This document shows positions 52,301 through 61,721 of a stretch of DNA of 64,000 nt, piece after piece. The stretch's first letter is position 1, and each line of letters begins with the position of its first letter. Source of the stretch: Pteria penguin (Eukaryota > Mollusca > Bivalvia > Pterioida > Pteriidae). Where the stretch lies: the NCBI GenBank assembly GCA_035048485.1, contig CM068588.1:26439118-26503117 (forward strand), read 5' to 3'. The notes beneath the pieces were generated by a model. The model was given only the letters and a program-made list of their open reading frames with translations. It was not told where the DNA came from and did no database searches. The translations under genes were made by a program, and so were the position numbers.

Positions 52301-55300
52301 AATTCACAATGTAAATACAGTAAGAGGTGAATACAAAGGATAGAAATTCACAATGTAAATACAGTAAGAGGTGAATACAAGGGATAGAAATTCACAATGT
52401 AAATAAAGTAAGAGGTGAATACAAGGGACAGAAATTCACAATGTAAATACAGTAAGAGGTGAATACAAGGGATAGAAATTCACAATGTAAATATTATAAT
52501 AAGTTAATACAAGGCATAGAAATTCACAATGTAAATACATTAAGAGGTGAATACAAGGGATAGTAATTTGCAATGTAAAGAGAGTAAAAGGTGAATATAG
52601 TTGATAGAAATTCACAATGTAAATACAGTAAGAGGTGAATACAGGGCATAGAAATTCACAATGTAAATATAGTAAGAGGTGAATACAAGGGATAGAAATT
52701 CACAATGTAAATACAGTAAAATGTGAATACAGTTGATAGAAATTCACAATGTAAATACAGTAAGTGAATGCAGGGGAATGTATTACTAAGATTGTATGCA
52801 AAAGAGAAATAATTGTACCACATAATTTATGTGATTATTTTACCTTTATTAAAACAAAAACTTTTAAGTTGACTACTTATTTGCCTTGAAATTGTGTTTG
52901 ATATGATTCTGAGTATGAAGGAGAGGCGACCCTTGCATAAAACAAACATCTTTGGTAAATGTCATAAATCCACAAAAAGCTGTGGTGAATTATGTCATAT
53001 AAACAAAAATGTTGATGAATAAATATTTGGCTAAATTTTTCTTTTTGTTGTAATAAGGATGTACATTGTACAAGAAAGGTTTTGACGGATAAATCAAGTT
53101 ATATTGCGTCCACAGACTTTCTATGGTAGGACACCAAACTTGCAAGGTCAGACAATAACCTATACATATTTCTGCTGAAGACACCTACCTGGAAACATTG
53201 CCGTGATAATCTACACCTTCATGAAGTGAGTCGATAGAATACTGAGCATTGCCCAATGTGGACAGGGTGTGTTTACAGACTTCTGTGGCAAGGCGTAATT
53301 TGTTCACAGACCTCTTACTTTCTTTTACATCTAATTTGTATTGTCTGAAATTTCAATAAAAAAATTCTGCGACTAGAATTTATTTTGTGAAATTGAGTAT
53401 CAGTGACTTACATTGTTGTGCTAAATTCTATAATGTAAAAATCTGGAATTTTTGGAATTTTTATTTTCTGAAATTTCATTAAAAAATTCTGCAAATTTAT
53501 ATATACCCATATTATATTTACCTATAAAATTCTTGGGCTAAATGATCTGCTAAGACATGGGTTAACCTGGTTCCTGCTAAATCAGTGTTATTAACTGTAC
53601 CTAGAATTCTGTAGAAACCATTCTGTATTCTGACAAGCGACGCATCACTAGAAACTCCACCAATACGAAACACTAACACATTGCTATCAAATAAGAAGAC
53701 TTTACATCAAAATGATGTTATATTGCAAATTAACATGGTGTACAGCTCATTCATCTTTGCGATAATGCAGAAACAATTCATTAAGCAAAATACTAAGAAG
53801 TATTTAATAAACTATTTCATTCCAAAACCGTGTATGCCATTTAATATCTGCCCTTGCTTATCAAGGTAGTTTCAAAAAAGTGGAAAAGGAGTGACAAAAA
53901 AGTTGTGCAATGAATGTTAATTCAATCGACTTATCTAATTTCTATGGGCTATTGACCATGGCGAGACACACTCAGCCACACAGCAGTCACCTAAATATAC
54001 CCCTATGTAATATGCAGAGCACTAGGGAGTGACATATCAAGTTGCCAAACTGTTCTTTACTAGAGGAATAAAAAAAATATGAAGTTTTCTTCTCTGCATT
54101 TTATCTTTATCTTTCTGGAGTACATAATCATATCATAGCAAAACAGTTTGGAATCAAGTTACCACATGGTAACCTGGAGTAAGTTGTTCAAAAATTCAAA
54201 TACTGGATATGATAGCCAAAGGTTCAAGTTTGTTAAATAGTAAGATAAGCTTGTAAATTTACAGTATAGATATTTTATGAATTTACTTGCTGCAAATACA
54301 ATTCATTTCATGACATGCTACAAGTATAGTCTAGGGAAGCAGTAAGATAAAGCTGACCACACGTTTACTTACCCTATTGTCTAAAAGTTTCGAGCAACTA
54401 ACTACTGATGCATATATTTTGTCTATTCTTTGTTTCGCATATTTGTTATCAAAAATGTTAAATAGTTTATATGAAATACCTATATACATATATCACAGAA
54501 ATGTTTCTCATAATTACCAATTAAGTGTATTATCATTCTGTCCTAGATCGTAGGCCAGTACTGCCGAGACTGGTTCATTAATGACACGTAGTACATTGAA
54601 TCCTGCTGCTGTTGCAGTATCACTAGAAACAAAAGGTACTCAAATAATAATACTCAAGCTACAAGCTACATGTTTATAGCTGTTAATGTTACAAGTCACT
54701 TAAACTACATGTTTTTAACAGTGTTACAAGCCACTCAAGGTACGTGCTTATAAAGAGACAATGTTTCTCAAACATATCATAATTGAATCATGTTCTAGTA
54801 TAAGGGAACCTTTTCATTTAACACAATATAAAATGACTGTTAGTTATTTGTTCATCATGATTGTCTGATGCCATATCAGAACTATTTCATCTACTGACAC
54901 ACTTGAATTGTGATACATTCCCCTAATACCTACACATGTTAATATCAACAGCCATTACAAAAATAAGCCAGTGTCCTGTAGCCTACTGGATGAGGTGCTT
55001 GGCTCATGACTTAGAGGTCTCAGGTTTGATTCCCGCCATGCGCACACCAGTATCCTGTCTTTTGGATGAGACAGTAAAATCTACGGCCCTGTGTCATGGT
55101 AAGCGTGGCATGTATAAAATACCTTACTGCTTCAAGAGGATCTGTTGTAAAGGTTTACATTTCTATGCATTGCATCAGGCAGATGCTGTTACCACATATG
55201 TGAAATAGTTGTGGAGTGACGTAAAACAATAATGATTCAATCAAACCATTACAAAAACAGTCTTAAAACAATCAAAATAGTCACAAATCATACACCAGCA

Positions 55301-58300
55301 AAATTTGAAAACTTGGATTCCTGAAAGTATTACAGATACTAAACCTGAAAGCTTTGCGTTGTTCTTCTGTAAAATCTGTTGGAACAGCCAAAACCGAATC
55401 ATGTATATCACCATCACCATGGCTCCTGGCTGTCTCTGTAATATAAACAACATATTAGGATTTCTTATTCTCAATGATCAATCATCACAATATGAAAACT
55501 AACTAAGATTGCCTACATACAAAGGACTTCTTACTAAAGCACATAAATAAATCTCATGTACACTCTATTACCATGGTTATAAGTCATCTTCTGGATAAAG
55601 AGTGACAAAATTATTCTAAGCCTCCTGATCATTTGGACCAATAATATATACGTAAAATGATAATAACAAGCAAATTCAGAGAATTGTGGTCACCCGCTTG
55701 GGGGATTTTATTAGAAAGGATGCAGTGATATGTGACATATTGTCATGGTTGTTCATGTCTACAGACACAAATGCCATATATGAATTTCCTTCGTCTTTCG
55801 TCTAAAAAATTATACTGAAGTCAAACGTCACAGTCAAGGTCACATGATAAAAAATTCTGGTACCAACGAAAAGGTATTGCAATTAGGGATACTCATGCCA
55901 AATATGAAAGCCCTACGTCTTATGGTTAATAATTTACATTGAAGTAGGTCAAAGGTCATGGTCAAGGTCACATGATGAAAATTTTGGTACCAACAGAAAG
56001 GTATTGCAATGAGAGACATACATGCCAAATATGGAGGCCCTATGACTTACAGTAAAAATAGGGCACCGCTAATGGGTGCATGATATGCCTACATTATGTT
56101 TTAATGTGGTGGTAATGGATGTGTGAAAGAATATGACACCATCAAAAGTTTTGTTCCCCATAAACTTAAGGAAAAGAAACCCAGACAAGCTTTTCCGACC
56201 CCGCCCATTTTCTCCAACCCCAGGGGCCTGATCTCAACTTTGAAACCCACATGCACAACTACAAGTCACACCCTTTCATATGACACCATCAAAAGTTTTG
56301 TTCCCCCCTTTAGTTAAGGAGTAGAAGCCCGGACAACCTTTCCGACCCGGCCCATTTTCCCCCAATCCCAGGGGCCTGACCCCAACTTTCAAATCCATGT
56401 GCACAATTACAAGCCACATCCTTTCATATGACACCATCAAAACTTTTGTTCCCCCTTTAGTTAAGGAGGAGAAGCCCAGACAACCTTTTCCGACCCCGCC
56501 CATTTTCCCCCACCCCAAGGGCCTGACCCCAACTTTGAAACTCACATGCACAACTACAAGCCACACCCTTTCATATGACACCATCAAAACTTTTGTTCCC
56601 CCTTTAGTTAAGGAGCAGAAACCCGGACAACCTTTCCGACCCGGCCCATTTTCCCCCAATCCCAGGGGCCTGACCCCAACTTTCAAATCCACGTGCACAA
56701 TTACAAGCCACATCCTTTCATATGACACCATCAGAACTTTTGTTCCCCCTTTAATTAAGGAGGAGCCCAGACAATCTTTTTCCACCCCACCCATTTTCCC
56801 CCACCCCAGGGGCCTGACCCCAACTTTGAAACCCACATGCACAACTACAAGCCACATCCTTTCCTATGAAACCATCAAAACTTTTGTTCCCCCTTTAGTT
56901 AAGGAGGAGAAGCCCGGACAAGCTTTTATGACCTTGCCCATTTTCCCCCACCCCAGGGGCCTGACCCCAACTTTGAAACCCACATGCACAACTACAAGCC
57001 ACACCCTTTCATATGACACCATCAAAACTTTTGTTCCCCCTTTAGTTAAGGAGGAGAAGCCGGGACAAGGATGGATGGACGGATGGACAGATGGGCTGAA
57101 AGACGGACAGACAGACGACAGCGGTATAGCATAATACGCCCAAATTTTTAAATGTGTGCTTTTAAAAAGGTTATGACCAAGGTTAAAGTTTTTGTGACAG
57201 ATGGACAAATGGTACGACAAACAGACGGACAGACAGTCGAAAGAGATTTAATGTCCCCACGCTTTCGCGAAAAGCTGGATACAATTAATATGATATTGAT
57301 TCATTCATATTAGTTCTTACCTATCATTTTGACATATATTGCCTTAGCAACATCTTTTGTTGTGACTTTTTGTTCTGTTCCTTTGTACTCTACAATAAAC
57401 TGTAGGTGAGTATCTTTCTTCTCTATCTGTAAATACATTCTATAATATAAATGCATGTTCTGAATATGTTTTCTTTAGTCCTTTTCATAATATATGTTCA
57501 AGATAAAATTTAATGTAAAATGTCTTTCATAATACAATAAAACAAGATGTGATTGTGAAACAATTATACCCCCTCCAGCATCTGATTTTAAACTTTATCA
57601 TTTGTCAGCCAATGGTCATAGTCAAGATAAAAGTGTTTTGTTGTTAAGATAAAGGTATTTTGGTGTCAACAAAAAACATGCTGCCACAAGTATTACACAT
57701 GTGAAATGTGAAGGTCTTATAACTTATAGTTCACAAATTCATTTTTACAGACAACCCCAAAATTATATGCCCCCAAAACCTCTGACTCCTGGTACATAAA
57801 AATAATATTGTTAATCTATCAAAAAATCCAATACTGATGACAATACCATAATAAGATATTCACTTGCCTTCACTGGTGACTTTTCTATGTATTTCTGTAC
57901 TACAGGATCATTCCAACTTCTTCCATGTACAGACTTTATATCACAGATTGTATTCTGAATATTTCTTATGCTTCCTTGTTTTGCTGCTTTGCCAACTGCC
58001 TAAGATAATAAGAGAAACATTACACTTGGCAAGTTTTTTGTTTAAAAGCCTTCTCATATCAATGTTCTCATGAGCACTACATGTACTACTCCAGGAAATG
58101 TTTATGTCTGAATTTTTAAAAGAAAATATGAATGAACCTAAAATTTCAATTATTAAAACAATAAGCTATAAATCAACATAAAATTACTTTCTAACTTTGA
58201 TTACTTTTTGCATTTAATAAATGATTTTTTAACTTCAAAATTGTTCTTTTTGTTATAGCTGATATATCACTATACTTTTTCTTATATCATTTAAATTAAT

Positions 58301-59830
58301 GTAACAAACTACAGTCAATAAAAGTTAGAATAAAAATTTATAAACCTCTATAAATAAAAGTACTACTTGCTTCTGTAACCAATAGGCAAATTTAAAAAAA
58401 AAAAAAGAGTATCAGTAAAACTGATGTATGCTCCCCGAATGCCAGTTATGATGCAGGAAACTGACTACTCAATTCATATACAAAAAATCAGTAAAACCAA
58501 TGGATGCTCCAAGAAGCACAGCAATAAAGAAGGAAATGAATGACTAAGTATATAGAAAATCATTGCATTAATTGACGACAATTTCAAATCTCAATGTATC
58601 ATATGGATATTCAATTGAGTCAACCGTAGAACAACAAGTGATCACAGTATCTAAAACTAAAATGAGTAAGCCTGACCTTGATTAGTTATGAAATCAGACT
58701 TTTTATCATGAACATGACCTTTCAGAAATGACCTTGAGTGACCTTTGTCCAAAAGCTCTTAACCCAAATAACAATTTTGGTGAAGTATGATCAAATTCTG
58801 ATGAAAGGGGTAGGAGATATAAGTATTTCATGGTATTTTAAGTCATAGTTAAAAAGTTACCTTGACCTTTCAGAAATGACCTTGAATCATGAATGACCTT
58901 TGTTCAAAAGCCCTTAATCTAAATAATATTTTGGTAAAGTATGATCAAATTCTGATGACAGGTATAGGAGATATATGTACTTTGTGGTATTCTAAGTCAT
59001 CGTTAATAAGTGACCTCGACCTTTAAGAAATGACCTTGAGCAACCTTTGTCCAAAAGTCTTTAACCTAAGGAACATTTTGGTGAAGTATGACCAAATTAT
59101 GATGAAAGGTATAGAAGATATAAGTACTTCATGTTAAAAAGTTACCTTGACCTTTCAGAAATGACCTTAAATGACCTTTGTACAAAAGCCCTTAACCTGA
59201 ATATTATTGTGCTTAAGTAGGATCAAATTCTGATTAAAGGTGTAGGAGATATATGTACTTCATGGTATTTTCAGTCATAGTTAATAAGTGACCTTGACCT
59301 TTTGGATATGACCTTGAGTGACCTTTGTCCCAAATCCCTTAACCTAAATAATATTTTGGTAAAGTATGATCAAATTCTGATGAAAGGTATAGAAGATATG
59401 AGCTTGGACGGACGGACAACAGACAGACACGACAGTGACTATTGAGTCTTTTCGTTAAACAGAGTTATTTGCCATTTGGGACGGTATCTGACATAAAACA
59501 ATTATGACGTCATCAAATTCCTATGAAAGCATCATTTGTAGACTATTATTTCCCTGATTTTTAGATCAGTTTCCATAGAATTTGATGACGTCATAATTGT
59601 TTTACGTCAGATACCATCCCAAATGGAAAGTAACTCTGTATAACGAAAAGACCGAATATGCTCCCCCTAAAGTATTCGGGGAGCATAAAAACAGAAGAAA
59701 TACATTTCTATACATGTACAATGAGCATACATGTATTTCAAAACCTTACCTGGTCATGATCCGTATAAGCTACTATGCAAGGTGTTGTTCTGTCTCCAAG
59801 ATCATTGGCAACAACATCAGTTTTGCCATC
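40263..59830 (-). CDS. HSPA14: Heat shock protein 70 family member 14 (ribosome-associated Hsp70), 5'-incomplete
   Basis: Twelve minus-strand exons join in phase: 59830-59750, 57999-57868, 57426-57321, 55435-55345, 54622-54518, 53683-53522, 53344-53189, 50554-50452, 49832-49704, 48663-48571, 47747-47574 and 40361-40263 (1431 nt, 476 aa). With the missing first exon (about 19 aa) the length would be near 495; human HSPA14 has 509. In mammals it pairs with DNAJC2 on the ribosome and aids nascent-chain folding. Seen: DGKTDVVANDLGDRTTPCIV, LAVPTDFTEEQRKAF, AAGFNVLRVINEPVSAVLAY, VFRIGGVSSDASLV, KHTLSTLGNAQYSIDSL, VVLCGGCTKIP, SSIPPDEVIAIGAA and CETPLPSRKHETVKL. The phosphate-2 loop is GGVS, not the GGGT of canonical Hsp70, as in vertebrate HSPA14. 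The C-terminal substrate lid is short. No in-frame stop is seen. Confidence 0.93.
40957..41126 (-). mobile_element. SINE family A, full length
   Basis: Minus strand: GGCAGGCTTGGTGTAGTGGT (A-box), GATCCGGGTTCGATTGCC (B-box), TTAAGAGGTTGGTAACCTCC, TTGTTGAAAGCAACGTAAAG, end CAATCAACCAACC. It is the reference copy for the family in this window. Confidence 0.9.
41127..42461. other. HSPA14 intron, nothing assigned
   Basis: No exon-like frame on either strand and no repeat. Confidence 0.4.
42462..42625 (-). mobile_element. SINE family B, truncated
   Basis: In plus orientation: GTGAGGGATCTTTTATGTGA, CTACCGTGACAAAGGGCCTC, AAAACAGGCCCCCGGTGTGC, then a tRNA head. The 3' tail half is absent. Confidence 0.8.
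42784..43002. mobile_element. 219-bp palindromic MITE, TACAGTACAGTCC ends
   Basis: The left arm TACAGTACAGTCCGGGTGGA and the right end TCCACCTGGACTGTACTGTA are inverted over about 49 bases with few mismatches. Each arm also ends in a small palindrome on CAGTGGGC. No coding. Confidence 0.85.
43003..44564. other. HSPA14 intron, nothing assigned
   Basis: A 65-aa plus-strand frame at 43328 has ordinary composition but no splice context, and the gene here is on the other strand. Confidence 0.4.
44565..44830 (-). repeat. Dispersed GACAGACGG/GGGGACAT repeat
   Basis: CAAATTCAGAGAGTTGTGGT to ATGTCCCCATGTTTTCACAA, the reverse orientation of 38104-38458. Confidence 0.75.
45290..45540 (-). repeat. Dispersed GACAGACGG/GGGGACAT repeat carrying a hairpin insertion
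   Basis: AAGTCTCATCACAAGGAATC to GTCCCCTTGCTTTCACAAAA. It is interrupted at 45364-45436 by the hairpin described separately; removing it restores the continuous phrase ATTGCCCAGGTTAAAATTTT. Confidence 0.75.
45364..45436. repeat. 73-bp hairpin insertion with 11-bp direct flanks
   Basis: Arms of 35 bases (45364-45398 and 45402-45436) differ at two positions around a 3-base loop (ATC). The flanks ATTGCCCAGGT at 45353-45363 and 45437-45447 are identical. Confidence 0.92.
45541..46925. other. HSPA14 intron, nothing assigned
   Basis: No exon, RNA or repeat that I can support. Confidence 0.4.
46930..47335 (-). mobile_element. SINE family B, degenerate and interrupted
   Basis: GGTGATGACATCCGCCTGAT, ATTTATACCTTCCCAACTGC and GAGATCTTTTATATCC match the family body. 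The head (GACTCAAACCTGGGACC) lies at about 47288, after unrelated sequence at 47110-47260. Confidence 0.6.
47574..47747 (-). CDS. HSPA14: HSPA14 exon, C-terminal domain
   Basis: 58 codons, phase 0 at both ends, from acceptor GTTTTACAG to donor AAG|GTCAGT. It encodes SLTEENKPLLHQIFPCETPL and PSRKHETVKL, matching the substrate-binding segment of HSPA14 (FPSGTPLPARRQ in human). Confidence 0.88.
48571..48663 (-). CDS. HSPA14: HSPA14 exon, inter-domain linker
   Basis: 31 codons, AAILTGNEETEIQ to IECLSKALCIK, between AATTTTAG and AAG|GTAAAT. It corresponds to the segment after GAA in human (ILIGKENLLVEDSLMIEC). Confidence 0.85.
49704..49832 (-). CDS. HSPA14: HSPA14 exon with the adenosine-binding motif
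   Basis: 43 codons, VVLCGGCTKIPLVQK to SSIPPDEVIAIGAAKQ, both ends phase 0; donor CAG|GTAGAC. VVLCGG is the Hsp70 adenosine motif. Its acceptor region is triplicated upstream (49813-50060). Confidence 0.95.
49813..50060. repeat. Three copies of an 80-84-bp unit spanning a splice acceptor
   Basis: CAACCTCCACACAAAA begins at 49813, 49892 and 49976. Each unit holds the intron end TTATGATT(C/T)GCAG and the first codons of the exon (IVLCGG). Only the copy at 49813 continues into coding sequence; the others meet a TGA after GG. Confidence 0.92.
50452..50554 (-). CDS. HSPA14: HSPA14 exon
   Basis: RARFESLCGTFMSLCTSLIE and CSQSGINPSEIQK, between ACATTGCAG and AAG|GTAAGA. It matches RARFELLCSPLFNKCIEAI in human. 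Confidence 0.92.
50855..51295. repeat. Dispersed repeat, second copy of the 24372 type
   Basis: AGAGTTGTCAGAAGACAACA, GGTCACAAGATCAAAAATTC, and an end CCAGACATTCATTTCAGCCA, in the same order as 24372-24780. Confidence 0.6.
51296..51902. other. HSPA14 intron, nothing assigned
   Basis: No exon or repeat seen. Confidence 0.4.
51903..52766. repeat. 44-bp satellite, about 19-20 copies, with higher-order copies
   Basis: The unit is GAAATTCACAATGTAAATAC followed by AGTAAGAGGTGAATACAAGG and GATA. Variant units recur at multiples of 44: the AGAGTAGGATACAAGG variant at 52020 and 52240 (220 apart), and the ATTATAATAAGTTA variant ending at 52110 and 52506 (396 apart). Confidence 0.95.
53189..53344 (-). 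CDS. HSPA14: HSPA14 exon
   Basis: RQYKLDVKESKRSVNKLRLA, TEVCKHTLSTLGNAQYSIDS and GVDYHGNVSR; acceptor GAAATTTCAG, donor CAG|GTAGGT. It matches the KLTNSAEVAKHSLSTLGSA region of human. Confidence 0.93.
53522..53683 (-). CDS. HSPA14: HSPA14 exon with phosphate-2 loop
   Basis: CNVLVFRIGGVSSDASLVRI to VLADHLAQEFYR; acceptor TATTTGATAG, donor TAG|GTAAAT. The GGVS loop replaces GGGT of canonical Hsp70s. Confidence 0.93.
54518..54622 (-). CDS. HSPA14: HSPA14 exon
   Basis: SDTATAAGFNVLRVINEPVS to LAYDLGQNDNTLN; acceptor TTGTTTCTAG, donor TTG|GTAATT. AAGFNVLRVINEP is the most conserved Hsp70 ATPase stretch in the gene. Confidence 0.95.
54965..55237 (+). mobile_element. SINE family B, full length, plus orientation
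   Basis: Head GTAGCCTACTGGATGAGGTG and GGTTTGATTCCCGCC, body CTGTCTTTTGGATGAGACAG and TGTCATGGTAAGCGTGGC, end GTGACGTAAAACAATAATG. Confidence 0.88.
55345..55435 (-). CDS. HSPA14: HSPA14 exon
   Basis: ETARSHGDGDIHDSVLAVPT to EEQRKAF; acceptor TTTATATTACAG, donor CAG|GTTTAG. LAVPTDF matches ITVPFDF of the human protein. Confidence 0.93.
55668..56050 (-). repeat. Dispersed GGTCAAGGTCACATGA repeat, two internal units
   Basis: Starts CAAATTCAGAGAATTGTGGT. The unit AAGGTCACATGATGAAAATT plus GGTACCAACAGAAAGGTATT occurs twice (about 55836 and 55966). Confidence 0.75.
56130..57063. repeat. 147-bp satellite, about 6.4 copies
   Basis: ATGACACCATCAAAA starts at 56133, 56280, 56428, 56575, 56722, 56866 (diverged) and 57013: spacings 147, 148, 147, 147, 144, 147. 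Since 147 is divisible by three, long frames stay open on both strands (245 and 193 codons) without being genes. The array ends in a GATGGACGG/GACAGACAG tract (57064-57120). Confidence 0.95.
57165..57275 (-). repeat. Short copy of the GACAGACGG repeat
   Basis: TTATGACCAAGGTTAAAGTT, a GACAGACGGACAGACAG tract, then GAGATTTAATGTCCCCACGC. Confidence 0.7.
57321..57426 (-). CDS. HSPA14: HSPA14 exon
   Basis: IEKKDTHLQFIVEYKGTEQK and VTTKDVAKAIYVKMI; acceptor TGTATTTACAG, donor ATAG|GTAAGA. Confidence 0.92.
57868..57999 (-). CDS. HSPA14: HSPA14 exon with GC donor
   Basis: AVGKAAKQGSIRNIQNTICD to VVQKYIEKSPVK, acceptor TTATCTTAG. The exon ends AAG|GCAAGT, a GC-AG intron with an otherwise ideal donor. 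Confidence 0.92.
58690..59425. repeat. About five units of ~150 bp, TGACCTTGAGTGACC type
   Basis: GACCTTGAGTGACCTTTGTC-type starts at 58730, 58879, 59032, 59163 and 59310 (spacings 149, 153, 131, 147). The last unit ends in GGACGGACGGACAACAGACA. Confidence 0.85.
59446..59653. mobile_element. 208-bp fold-back MITE
   Basis: Arms of about 83 bases: GTCTTTTCGTTAAACAGAGT at the left, ACTCTGTATAACGAAAAGAC at the right, both containing AATTATGACGTCATCAAATT. The spacer is about 40 bases. Confidence 0.9.
59750..59830 (-). CDS. HSPA14: First visible HSPA14 exon
   Basis: DGKTDVVANDLGDRTTPCIV then AYTDHDQ; acceptor GATGTTTTAG, donor CAG|GTAAGG, phase 0 both ends. It corresponds to residues 20-46 of the human protein. 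Confidence 0.94.
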
Positions 59831-59884
59831 CTAAAACATCAATATTTTTCACATTATTAAAGATAATACAATTATACAATAAGT

Positions 59885-60025
59885 GTCTTATTTTGTGTTT
59901 TCATGCAGGAATAAAGTACAATGGCTGATGCATTTATTAGATCTATACAATGCGCGTTAGCACATTATATCTCAAAAATGCATCAGACATTGTAATTCAT
60001 TCCTGCATGAAAACACAAAATAAGG
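59885..60025. repeat. Inverted repeat, 50-base arms
   Basis: TTATTTTGTGTTTTCATGCA (59889) pairs with TGCATGAAAACACAAAATAA (60004). The arms extend to CTGATGCATT and AATGCATCAG with a spacer of about 40 bases. Confidence 0.88.
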
Positions 60026-60194
60026 CACGTATTCTATAAATGTATTATTTTCATGGCTAAAATATGTGTGCAATTACCAACCTGAAGGCCAAATATTCAT
60101 AAATTTATAGTTTACATCTAGTAATATGGTGACAGCTCACAAACCATTAATCTGAGACTCTGAAGATTGAAACTTAAATCATTACAACTGAATA

Positions 60195-61135
60195 CAATCA
60201 AACTTCGATATGTCGAACACTGATATCTCGATTACCCGTGATATCTCGAAGTCAGATGTCGGTCCCGAAAAAAATCATTCATATTATGATTAAATTCACC
60301 CCGGATGTGTCGAACACTGATGTGTCGAATACCATGCTTATCTCGAATATATTTTCAAGACCCAAGTTCTTAGTTACCCAGTTTATCTCGAAGTTGGCTT
60401 CTTTTTCCCCGCGGCGTCTTTCCTAGTTAACAGATCGCATGCACAGTTTGATCTACTGACCGTGTCGATGTACAATGTAGAAAGCCGCTGTAATTACATA
60501 ATCGATCGAGTCCATGCATACCTTATTATTTATACTAATTGTTACCACATGATGATAGCTTATTAAATTTGACCTTGCAATTAAAAAAAAAAAACATTAA
60601 CTCAGTTTTTCATACCTGCATTTATTTAAGGAAATTTCTTCACATTGTTCATTAATCTATTTTTATTTCGTATCCATGAGTATGTCTGTGTATTTTTATG
60701 TAATTTAATAGTAGCTTGATGTGTTTTGAATAAAATAAAATTATGACAAATTTCTTCACCTCGTCTCATGTATCAGTCCGTCCTTGGTTTTAAGTATAGT
60801 ATAAGACAGTTATGTCCAGTATTGAATTTAACATACAAATTCACTGAGAACCAAACATGACGTTTTCAGTTTTGGAGTATATTCTCTTTATATATTTATA
60901 AATAAAAAATATGATGAGATTTAGACTAATTATTTTGTAACTATGTACATTAACGCATATTTCTTGATAAATACATCACGTACTATAACAAGCACACGTG
61001 TCAAATGCACCGGCGTATATTATTATCAACTTCAAAATTTGTGATCCTAAACTCAAAATTTTGATATCTCGAACTACGGATATCTCGAAGTATTTTCCAC
61101 GGTCCCTCCGATTTCGTGATATCGAGGTTTGACTG
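60195..61135. mobile_element. 941-bp TIR element, TA-flanked (ATATCTCGAA family, copy 2)
   Basis: Ends CAATCAAACTTCGATATG and ATCGAGGTTTGACTG with TA on both sides; the same interior as 30442-31360 throughout, in the same orientation. Non-autonomous. Confidence 0.88.
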
Positions 61136-61436
61136 TACTATGGAATATGATGACCGTAAGAGAAGGAACAGAATTGCATTAATATAAGATATTTTAACTC
61201 CGTAATGATGACAAATTGTCTATACTAGCATAGGTCATAAGCTGCAGACTTGTGGGCTCAACTAGACTACACAGAATATATTCCTAGATGTACTCTTGGT
61301 CGAATCACATTTAATCAGATGAGGAATGTTTAAAGATGTTGGACTTGAAATCTAAGGGCCTCACTAGGTATGGGTTCAATCCCTGTCAATACCCACATAA
61401 AATTTTTCAATTTCAATTTCTTATCCAAAATACCTG

Positions 61437-61576
61437 ATGGTGTGGTGGCACATGTAATAAAAGCCATTGGAAATACAGACCACCCAAGCAGTACTTGATA
61501 AACACATCCCTCTAGAACACATGTATATACTACATACAAAAAAGGAGGCTTATATTACATGTGCCACCACACCGGA
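61437..61576. repeat. Inverted repeat around GGTGTGGTGGCACATGTAAT
   Basis: GGTGTGGTGGCACATGTAAT (61439) pairs with ATTACATGTGCCACCACACC (61554); spacer about 95 bases. Confidence 0.85.
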
Positions 61577-61721
61577 ATACTCCTGCCACAGAATCAGAGA
61601 TATTTAACATGGCCAATACTCTCCCAAGGTGAGAGAGAGAACAGCGGTCTTCATTACCATATTAATAGAGACAGTGACGTAGGGCAGCATGCCGCTACAC
61701 AGATACCTGTGCTATGGGTTC

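Noticed and set aside
51903..52766. CRISPR-like direct repeats
   Set aside because: Units are contiguous 44-mers without unique spacers, in a eukaryotic intron; a plain satellite.
56276..57134. Overlapping long open frames on both strands (193 and 245 codons)
   Set aside because: They are products of the 147-bp satellite, whose length is a multiple of three; the encoded sequences simply repeat every 49 residues.
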